This document shows positions 1-5,746 of a stretch of DNA of 64,000 nucleotides, piece by piece. The position numbers and the translations under genes are program-made. The notes under the pieces are model-generated. The model ran no database searches. It was not told the DNA's origin and was given only the letters and a program-made list of their open reading frames with translations. Origin of the DNA: Leadbetterella sp964423865 (GTDB lineage: Bacteria > Bacteroidota > Bacteroidia > Cytophagales > Spirosomataceae); assembly GCA_964423865.1 (NCBI GenBank), contig CAYRGN010000003.1:1-64000 (forward strand), read 5' to 3'. Positions within the stretch are counted from its first letter, which is position 1. Each line of letters starts with the position of its first letter.

Positions 1-48
1 TCTTATATATTAAAAATTGACTCAGTTTTTCCAGTAGTCATTGTATGA

Positions 49-119
49 ATTGACAATTTACAATGGACAATTGACAATTATGAATTAGATTCATTGTCAA
101 TTGACAATTGTCAACTGTC
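49..119. repeat. Heptanucleotide tandem repeat (TTGACAA family) upstream of 5S
   Basis: Imperfect 7-bp units of the form ATTGACA run from 49 to 90, then the inverse-sense form (AATTGTC, AACTGTC) from 92 to 119, one base out of phase. The two halves are partly complementary and could fold on each other. This is the same period seen at about ten other intergenic sites in the window, with a different unit sequence. The rest of 1-130 holds nothing else I recognise; a 23S gene would be expected upstream, outside the window. Confidence 0.7.
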
Positions 120-130
120 AATTACAAAGA

Positions 131-248
131 TATTCACGGTGTTTATAGGATGGGTGTCCACCTCTTTCCATTTCGAACAGAGCAGTTAAGCCCCATACCG
201 CCGATGGTACTAGGATCAAACCTGGGAGAGTAGGTAGATGCCGGATAC
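131..248 (+). rRNA. rrf: 5S ribosomal RNA
   Basis: The universally conserved 5S core is present: CGAACAGAG-AGTTAAGCCCC at about 174-193, followed by CCGCCGATGGTACT (about 203-216) and the GGGAGAGTAGGT block near 226-237. The length of about 118 nt is normal. The ends are approximate; a short terminal helix can pair about 131-135 with 243-247. An intrinsic terminator follows directly. As the last gene of a typical rrn operon it would be co-transcribed with 16S and 23S genes to the left of the window. Confidence 0.93.
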
Positions 249-253
249 TTATC

Positions 254-283
254 AAAGCCTCGGAAGTAATTCCGGGGCTTTTG
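254..283 (+). terminator. Intrinsic terminator of the 5S/rrn operon
   Basis: Inverted repeat AAAGCCTCGG / CCGGGGCTTT with an 8-nt loop, followed by a short T-rich stretch. It is repeated identically about 220 bp downstream behind the degenerate 5S copy. Confidence 0.85.
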
Positions 284-293
284 TGTGTTATAT

Positions 294-473
294 GAACAGA
301 GCCAGTTAAGGTCTGGCGCGACCCGGTCTGGCGCGACCCGGTCGAACGCGACCCCGGCCCTACCGCCGATGGTACTGGTGATCAAACGGGGCCGCCTAGG
401 TCTGGGAGAGAGGGCGGACGGCCAGTCTAGATGGCTAGGCGCCCCCAGCTAAGCGCCCCTACTGCATACTTAT
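294..473 (+). pseudogene. Degenerate, insertion-bearing second 5S rRNA copy
   Basis: Starting at GAACAGAG (294), this stretch re-uses the 3' two thirds of the preceding 5S in order: the AGTTAAG block (304-310), the CCGCCGATGGTACT block (363-376), ATCAAAC (381-387), CTGGGAGAG (402-410) and the ATACTTATCAAAGCC tail. Between these blocks lie GC-rich insertions with no counterpart in the intact gene. The first contains a 15-bp direct repeat (311-325 and 326-340 identical, 341-355 diverged). The 5' third of the gene is absent. It cannot fold as a normal 5S. It looks like a tandem duplication of about 119 bp that later gained inserts; an assembly chimera is the alternative. Confidence 0.75.
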
Positions 474-504
474 CAAAGCCTCGGAAGTAATTCCGGGGCT
501 TTTG
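473..504 (+). terminator. Duplicated intrinsic terminator
   Basis: An exact second copy of the hairpin and flanks found behind the intact 5S, including the TTTTGTGTGTTATAT tail. Its preservation beside a decayed 5S copy suggests the duplication is recent or the hairpin is maintained. The stretch from 505 to 608 holds nothing I can assign. Confidence 0.8.
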
Positions 505-608
505 TGTGTTATATTGTGTTCAATCAGAGTCTTCAGCTTGCGGAGACGCTGATTACACTGAGAATCAAGAAAACCACATTTAACAGATACCTTGGATTGC
601 TGGCACGA

Positions 609-1076
609 TCATTTATACTTTCTGATTACTTCCTCCAGTCGTTCATCCGGTGTGAAATCCAGTACTTCTACGAGTTGGACTTTACCATAATCTTTATGGA
701 GGGTATTGATCAGCACATTCCGGTTTTCCGGAACTACAGAAGAAGGAACGGTGAGGCAAAGATGTTCGGCGCAGTCAAACCACCGATTACCGATCGTTTG
801 GCAGGCAGCATAATTCCTGAAATTTCTCCAGCCCGATGGCAATTGGGAGGAAGTAATGTCCAGGAAAGTAGCTTGTGAAGGCAGGTAAATCACCATAATG
901 CGGAAATCGTGATTAAAGCCCAGTCCTCTCCGGTGGTGCAAGGTTTCCAAATAAGCCAGGGAGACACTTCCGGCAGTATAAAGTACTTTTTTACCCTCAC
1001 TGTTCCATCGCCCTTCCATTCCACCTGCAAAAAGGGTGTCGGCGTATCGGTTATGCACTATTCGGTAGACCAGCAT
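609..1076 (-). CDS. RES-family toxin of a RES/Xre toxin-antitoxin pair
   Basis: A 155-aa protein that is a complete RES domain. Visible family features are the N-terminal VYRI with its arginine, the RWNSEG segment after a glycine pair (residues about 18-28), and the LYTAGSVSLAYLE helix that carries the Ser and Glu typical of the fold. RES toxins of characterised Xre/RES systems degrade NAD+ and stop growth. The gene lies 51 bp downstream of its antitoxin on the same strand, the usual order. No frameshift is visible, so the toxin should be functional if expressed. Confidence 0.88.
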   Translation of the reverse strand: MLVYRIVHNRYADTLFAGGMEGRWNSEGKKVLYTAGSVSLAYLETLHHRRGLGFNHDFRIMVIYLPSQATFLDITSSQLPSGWRNFRNYAACQTIGNRWFDCAEHLCLTVPSSVVPENRNVLINTLHKDYGKVQLVEVLDFTPDERLEEVIRKYK

Positions 1077-1127
1077 CGTAAAAGTGATTTATAAGTTGTG
1101 ACTCAAAATTAGTGTGTGGGGTACATG

Positions 1128-1592
1128 TTACAAAGAATAGCCTTGTGCGAGCTTTTCTATTTCTTCATAAACCAGGTCTACCCCCCCCGGGGTAGTAATC
1201 AGATCTGCGGGTTTTTCGTCTGAATGAAAGAACGGCCGGTTTAACCAAAGCGAAAACTCTTCAAAAGAACCAAAGGTTTCTTCGCCCAAATCATACAGGT
1301 TGATAAGCTTGAGGAGGTGTTCACCAAAAGGGGGATCCAGGGATTTTTCCTGTTCCCGGTAATTGCTGATGGTTCTTGGGGAGAGGTTGATCACCGCGGC
1401 CAGGTTTTTTTCCGGCATTTTAATGGCATCCGCTAATGAATAGAATACTTCAGTTTTCAACCCCTGACGGGCCGTTTGGATAAGGCGGTATTCATCTTTT
1501 ATGGCATAGCCTCTGAAAGAGGGTCTGCTATAAGCAGCTACGGGCTCTGTGGCTTCAGACATAGACTCTTTATGCACTTTATATTTGGCCAT
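1128..1592 (-). CDS. Xre/MbcA/ParS-type antitoxin (DUF2384)
   Basis: A 154-aa protein with an N-terminal helical DNA-binding part (AAVINLSPRTISNYREQ, residues about 65-80) and a C-terminal toxin-binding region (residues about 95-150, with the FGSFEEFSLWLNRPFF and GVDLVYEEIEKLAQG segments). It should neutralise the adjacent RES toxin and repress the operon. A TACATTTG -7 element lies 17 bp upstream of the first ATG, which supports the start at 1592; a second ATG 30 bp downstream is possible. The gene contains an uninterrupted G8 run (plus-strand C8 at 1181-1188) in the codons for TPGGVDL. Slippage there would replace the last residues. Confidence 0.87.
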   Translation of the reverse strand: MAKYKVHKESMSEATEPVAAYSRPSFRGYAIKDEYRLIQTARQGLKTEVFYSLADAIKMPEKNLAAVINLSPRTISNYREQEKSLDPPFGEHLLKLINLYDLGEETFGSFEEFSLWLNRPFFHSDEKPADLITTPGGVDLVYEEIEKLAQGYSL

Positions 1593-1608
1593 ACTTTTGT
1601 TCTTTCCA

Positions 1609-1616
1609 CAAATGTA
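1609..1616 (-). promoter_or_regulatory. Candidate -7 promoter element of the antitoxin-toxin operon
   Basis: TACATTTG on the minus strand, an exact match to the Bacteroidota TAnnTTTG consensus, close upstream of the antitoxin ATG. The -33 box is weak (CTTT instead of TTTG at 19-bp spacing). Confidence 0.6.
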
Positions 1617-1646
1617 GTATTTTTTCGCCTGATAAAAAGAATTTTT

Positions 1647-2987
1647 TCAATTATTTTTCATCCGGATTCGCCATTCTGTCGGGAGGTAATTATTGACGCG
1701 GTCACCCATCGCTTTTGCCCATCCCAAAGTTAAGTTCCGGTAGGTAATAAGGACCCAGCCCTTGCTTCCCGAGGGTATGGCAAAGGGTTCTTTTTTTAAA
1801 TAGAGTAGGGCCTCTTTTTCGGAGAGACCTATACGAGGGATGTTGGATGAAGTGATTTCCGACAATGCCAGAGCGTGGGACGGAACAAAATCATGGCCTT
1901 TGAAATGTCCCAGTTCCAGTCCCGACGACCGCTTCTGCAATGCTCGCAATACAGAGCCGGTTTCGTTAAGCAGGTTTTGGGGGATAGCGACCACGACTCC
2001 GTCATTTTTTAGAAAATAATCAAACTGATCCGTTTGAACCCATTGGGCCATTTGTTCTGCTTGCCTGCGGGGAAGACGGGGAATGGGAGGCTTCCCGCTG
2101 ACAAAACGTTCATCACGACTTTTGTTACGGAAGGCGGCCACATAGAAGCCTTCTCCTTTCACCCGATGGGGGAAAAATTGGAGACCTGGGTTTCCCTGCA
2201 CTATTCCCCATGTTTCGGGAACGTTGATTTCTATCGATTCAAAATCCAGGGTACGGGTAAGCCAATGCGCATTTTCCTGGTTTTCCCGGGCATTATACGT
2301 GCAGGTGGAGTAAATCAGGAGTCCGCCAGGTGCCACCAGCATGGCCGCCGCGCTCAAAATGCGCTTTTGACGGGCTGAGCAGACCGTCACGTTTTCCTCG
2401 GACCACTCCTGGATTGCTTCGGGTGTTTTCCGGAACATTCCTTCTCCGGAACAGGGGGCGTCTACCAGTACGATATCAAAGAAACCTTCCAGGTCCGCAA
2501 ATGTTTCAGGATCCTGGTTAACCGTGATTACATTAGGAAACCCCCATTTGCATAAGTTTTCTTTCAGGATGTTCACCCGGCTTTTGATGACCTCATTGGC
2601 CACCAGGAGGTCTTCTGCCGATAAAAGAGAAGCCAGATGGGTGGTTTTCCCTCCGGGCGCAGCACATAAGTCGAGTACTTTTAACGGTTTTCCTCCGGGC
2701 GCATGGTTTTTGAAAATATGCTCGATAATCATGGAGGAGGCTTCCTGTACATAGTAGGCACCGGCATGGAAAGCGGGATCAAGCGTAAATACCGGGCGGT
2801 TCTCCAGGTAATAGCCGGAGGATGTCCACGGCACCTGTTCTCCCAATGGGAACAGGGGTTCAAAAGGTTTGGCGGGGTTTAAGCGGAGGCTCACGGGCGC
2901 GTCCCTTTGAAGAGACTCTTCAAAATCATGGTAGGCGGTACCTAAAATGGTTTTCAGATGGTCGGAAAATTTTTCGGGCAGCTTCAT
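1647..2987 (-). CDS. rsmF: RsmF/NOL1-NOP2-Sun family rRNA m5C methyltransferase
   Basis: A 446-aa SAM-dependent RNA cytosine-5 methyltransferase. The SAM loop VLDLCAAPGGKTTHL is at residues 104-118. The two cysteines of the family are visible: Cys179 in DAPCSGEGMF (motif IV) and Cys229 in STCTYNARENQEN (motif VI); in this family one attacks the base and the other releases product. The C-terminal 150 residues match the PUA-like extension of RsmF-type enzymes. The likely target is 16S rRNA; the exact cytosine cannot be read from sequence. It follows the MscS gene on the same strand with a short gap. Confidence 0.88.
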   Translation of the reverse strand: MKLPEKFSDHLKTILGTAYHDFEESLQRDAPVSLRLNPAKPFEPLFPLGEQVPWTSSGYYLENRPVFTLDPAFHAGAYYVQEASSMIIEHIFKNHAPGGKPLKVLDLCAAPGGKTTHLASLLSAEDLLVANEVIKSRVNILKENLCKWGFPNVITVNQDPETFADLEGFFDIVLVDAPCSGEGMFRKTPEAIQEWSEENVTVCSARQKRILSAAAMLVAPGGLLIYSTCTYNARENQENAHWLTRTLDFESIEINVPETWGIVQGNPGLQFFPHRVKGEGFYVAAFRNKSRDERFVSGKPPIPRLPRRQAEQMAQWVQTDQFDYFLKNDGVVVAIPQNLLNETGSVLRALQKRSSGLELGHFKGHDFVPSHALALSEITSSNIPRIGLSEKEALLYLKKEPFAIPSGSKGWVLITYRNLTLGWAKAMGDRVNNYLPTEWRIRMKNN

Positions 2988-3012
2988 TTTTTGGGTTGGG
3001 TTAATCGAAAAA

Positions 3013-3525
3013 TCACTCTTTAAGTCCGCTCATCAGTATAATGGGTCGCTGAAGAGCAAGATTGTTGGGATAGGAGACAATTAACCCTTCATCTGTTTCG
3101 ATATGGATATTGAAGGAGGTAATGTCGCGTACTTTGCCCTCCACAGAGTCGTCTTTGTCCATAATCCGGATCCTCGAACCTATTTTGAAAGGGGAATTGA
3201 AAAATAAGATAATAGAAGCCGTCACATTGCTGATGATAGACCATTGAGCGAACAGGGCTACACCTACTACCGCGAAAAAGGATGCGAAATACACGGAGAG
3301 GCCTTTCACCGATATGTCCCATACAATTCCCAATACGATAAAAAGCAAAATAGCCAGGGTAAAATTAAAAAATTTATTGGCGTACACCCGCTGAGAATTA
3401 TCCAGCTCATACTTTTCGGCGTGCTTCCGGATGATCACCCGGGAAATTTCCCGGGTGGCAAAAAGTAGGAGGAAAGAAACTACACTCAGGCCGATTTTGA
3501 TATACAACTCTTCTGTTTTGAGCAT
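3013..3525 (-). CDS. Short MscS-family mechanosensitive channel-like protein
   Basis: A 170-aa membrane protein with three predicted transmembrane segments (about residues 9-26, 52-70 and 78-102), then the MscS beta domain (FKIGSRIRI, then EGKVRDITSFNIHIETDEG, and VSYPNNLAL). The glycine/alanine-rich third segment is the pore-lining helix of the family. The protein stops right after the beta domain, so the C-terminal alpha/beta cage of E. coli MscS (286 aa) is missing. Short forms like this are seen in Bacteroidota and there is no sign of a frameshift. A role in osmotic release is inferred from the family. Confidence 0.8.
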   Translation of the reverse strand: MLKTEELYIKIGLSVVSFLLLFATREISRVIIRKHAEKYELDNSQRVYANKFFNFTLAILLFIVLGIVWDISVKGLSVYFASFFAVVGVALFAQWSIISNVTASIILFFNSPFKIGSRIRIMDKDDSVEGKVRDITSFNIHIETDEGLIVSYPNNLALQRPIILMSGLKE

Positions 3526-3538
3526 AAATATGATATGT

Positions 3539-4081
3539 TTATCCTGCTTTTAAGGCGTGTTTTTGAGGAATCAGGTGACTGAACAAAGGGTTATGATGGA
3601 TCATATACAATTTTGCACAGGCCATGGCATCCGAGAGCGCGTTATGGTGGCATAAGTCAATACCGTACAGCTTGGAACAGGCGGCCAGGTTAACTTTGGG
3701 AAGCCCTTTTCTACGGTAGATATTGACGGTACAATCCCATTTTTTGGAAAGTTTAAGTTCTTCAAAGTTTAACCCGGCGCTCCGCATAGTATGATACAGG
3801 ATATCGCGGTCGAAAGAAGCATTATGGGCCACCATCTTCTTCCCTGTCAGGATAGACTTCAACTTGGGGTAAATTTCGGAAAAAGTGGGTGCTTCCAGGG
3901 TGTCCTTTGCCCGGATACCGTGTACACGAGAATTGTAAAAATTATACTCGTTATGGGGGGGCTGGATAAGGCTGTAATACTCCTCTATAATGTCGAGACC
4001 TCTCACCCAAACCACTCCCACGGCACAGGCGCTGTCTTTCTGTGCCGTAGCTGTTTCAAAATCTATTGCTACAAATTCCAC
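3539..4081 (-). CDS. DEDDh 3'-5' exonuclease (DnaQ-like)
   Basis: A 180-aa protein with all catalytic residues of the DnaQ/RNase T superfamily: Asp7 and Glu9 in AIDFETA, Asp91 in HNASFDRDIL, and His146 and Asp151 in HHNALSDAMACAKL. The His-x4-Asp spacing makes it a DEDDh member. It has no polymerase or BRCT domain, so it is a stand-alone exonuclease resembling the Pol III epsilon subunit or an ExoX-type repair enzyme. It starts 1 bp after the stop of the small upstream gene, so the two are probably translated from one message. Confidence 0.85.
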   Translation of the reverse strand: MEFVAIDFETATAQKDSACAVGVVWVRGLDIIEEYYSLIQPPHNEYNFYNSRVHGIRAKDTLEAPTFSEIYPKLKSILTGKKMVAHNASFDRDILYHTMRSAGLNFEELKLSKKWDCTVNIYRRKGLPKVNLAACSKLYGIDLCHHNALSDAMACAKLYMIHHNPLFSHLIPQKHALKAG

Positions 4082-4082
4082 T

Positions 4083-4316
4083 CTATCTCAGTTTTCTTTC
4101 CCAGTATTCCGCTTCTCTTTGCCGGTTGATCTTCCCTGATTGAAGAAATACTTTCAATTGGGGATGTATATCTCCTTTGGAGGTCAGATGCCATTGGCCG
4201 CAATCCTCACAGCAGTACACGGTGACCGATGAATTCATTTCAAACCGGCCCCGAACCTCCAGTAAAGCGGTGATCGCTAATTCTTCCGAAAGATAGGAAC
4301 GTTTGGGACAATTCAT
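4083..4316 (-). CDS. Small cysteine-rich protein of unknown function
   Basis: A 77-aa protein when started at the ATG at 4316 (MNCPKRSYLSEELAIT); longer in-frame starts exist at 4370 and 4433 but add sequence that looks non-conserved. It contains Cys3 followed later by YCCEDCGQWHLTS, giving a CxxC-type knuckle with a nearby His, so a small zinc-binding fold is plausible. I do not recognise a family. It lies immediately upstream of the exonuclease gene (1-bp gap). No function is proposed. Confidence 0.6.
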   Translation of the reverse strand: MNCPKRSYLSEELAITALLEVRGRFEMNSSVTVYCCEDCGQWHLTSKGDIHPQLKVFLQSGKINRQREAEYWERKLR

Positions 4317-4483
4317 TATTTTTTTAATTCGTTTTTTGGGGAGATAGTTCAGGGAAAGGCAAATTTTCATTGTATCCCGCCTGGAGCGCCTCAATATTCC
4401 ACCTGGAAATGAAAGAGCACATGAAATAGCCATGAGCTATTAGAAGTTAGATGTTAGACACACCAACCGGCCGATGAATAAGC

Positions 4484-4511
4484 TGACTGCTGATAGCTGA
4501 AGGCTGAAAGC
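4484..4511. repeat. Heptanucleotide tandem repeat, four units
   Basis: TGACTGC, TGATAGC, TGAAGGC, TGAAAGC in perfect 7-bp phase in the 4434-4690 intergenic region between the minus-strand cluster and ssb. Apart from this repeat and the ssb promoter area nothing else is seen there. Confidence 0.75.
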
Positions 4512-4690
4512 TAAAATTTATACACATGAAAAGAAACTGAGCTTAATTCTCTTGAAATGAGCAAACTATCCGACAGTAAACGTTTATATTCGAATACAAA
4601 TACTTATAAACCTTTTGAAGCACCCATAAAACCTAATTTTACCAAGTCGACACAGCAATCGTATTTTTAACATTTTTAATTCGAAAAATT

Positions 4691-5080
4691 ATGGCAGCGT
4701 TAAACAAAGTAATGTTGATTGGAAATTTGGGGGCTGATCCTGAAGTAAAAGCCCTTCCCAGCGGAGATAAGGTGGCCGTTATTCGTATGGCTACCACAGA
4801 CATTTATAAAAATAAGAGCGGGGAACGGGTAGAGGATACGGAATGGCACCGGGTCGAATTTTGGGGTGGTCTCGCCGGCATTGTGGAGCAATATGTAAAA
4901 AAGGGGGATAGCCTTTATGTGGAAGGCCGGATTCGTACGGAGAAATATACGGACAATAACCAGGTGGAACGGCATGTGACCAAGATCAGAGCCAGTAACA
5001 TGCAAATGTTAAGCCGTAAATCCCAAACCCCTTCCGAACCTCTTCCCCACGGTTCGGAAGAGGATGCTCCTCCTTTCTGA
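4691..5080 (+). CDS. ssb: Single-stranded DNA-binding protein
   Basis: A 129-aa protein with a complete OB fold: N-terminal LNKVMLIGNLGADPEVK, the DTEWHRVEFWGGLA strand with its conserved Trp and Phe, and GDSLYVEGRIRTEKYTDNN. It ends in an acidic tip EEDAPPF that matches the conserved DD-x-PF-type tail used to recruit replication and repair partners. The linker is short, so this is a compact SSB. It stands alone between divergently oriented and co-directional genes. Confidence 0.95.
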   Translation: MAALNKVMLIGNLGADPEVKALPSGDKVAVIRMATTDIYKNKSGERVEDTEWHRVEFWGGLAGIVEQYVKKGDSLYVEGRIRTEKYTDNNQVERHVTKIRASNMQMLSRKSQTPSEPLPHGSEEDAPPF

Positions 5081-5169
5081 TCTTATCTGCGAAAGAACCG
5101 GGAGAAAGCGTGGCGGTATAAGGGAGCGGAAATCCCCTGAACATTGGAGATAAACCGGGGAATATGATC

Positions 5170-5177
5170 TAATTTTG
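5170..5177 (+). promoter_or_regulatory. Candidate -7 element for the 135-aa membrane protein
   Basis: TAATTTTG matches the TAnnTTTG consensus and lies about 22 bp before the ATG at 5199. Because it overlaps the alternative upstream start at 5175, it argues for the 5199 start. Confidence 0.5.
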
Positions 5178-5198
5178 TGGGGAATATTACCCTGTAAC

Positions 5199-5606
5199 AT
5201 GAACATTATTCAGGACGGCCTGATTTATATCGCTTGTTTTTTCCTGCTGCTTGTAACCCGAAGAGGTTTTTTAGGAGCATCTCGCATAAGAAGGTTCGAG
5301 CAAAAGTATTGGGTTATGTTACGCTTTACGAGTGTTCTGCTCTATTTAAACCTGGGAGTCGCTTTGGCCACCGCCTTTCAGGAGGTGGTGAGGGGAGGGG
5401 ATGTCAACCTGTTCTTCAAAGCCGAGGTTTTAGTACTGCTATTTGTTGCCGTATGGATTAGTGTAGGAATGGGTAAGATCCGGACTACATTGACCCATGG
5501 GAAAAAATTTATCATGCTCTTTACGTATTGTGGATTCGCGTTAATGCTGATCATCCTGTTGTGGTGTTATGTAAAGCTCTGGAAACTTGGTGGTATTGTT
5601 TTTTGA
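5199..5606 (+). CDS. Small integral membrane protein of unknown function
   Basis: A 135-aa protein with about four hydrophobic segments (residues about 5-20, 42-60, 70-88 and 104-125) separated by short charged loops. No family motif is recognised. The start at 5199 (MNIIQDGLIYIAC) was chosen over an in-frame ATG at 5175 because a candidate promoter overlaps the latter. It sits between ssb and the PVC-type lipoprotein gene, all on the plus strand but with separate candidate promoters. Function unknown. Confidence 0.65.
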   Translation: MNIIQDGLIYIACFFLLLVTRRGFLGASRIRRFEQKYWVMLRFTSVLLYLNLGVALATAFQEVVRGGDVNLFFKAEVLVLLFVAVWISVGMGKIRTTLTHGKKFIMLFTYCGFALMLIILLWCYVKLWKLGGIVF

Positions 5607-5713
5607 CGGAGAATGTATACTGTGCAATGTACGGCGAAAGGCTGATACATCATTGAATAATTCAGGATCCGTTTTCCTGAAAATTGTATATCGCTAAATC
5701 GTCTGAAAAGATG

Positions 5714-5721
5714 TAGATTTG
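5714..5721 (+). promoter_or_regulatory. Candidate -7 element of the PVC-type heme protein gene
   Basis: TAGATTTG is an exact TAnnTTTG match 25 bp before the start codon at 5747. No clear TTTG -33 box was identified. Confidence 0.55.
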
Positions 5722-5746
5722 TGTTGCGTATAGTATATCATTATTT

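Noticed and set aside
143..385. Minus-strand frame across the 5S region
   Set aside because: It lies across the intact 5S gene and its degenerate copy; rRNA sequence explains it fully.
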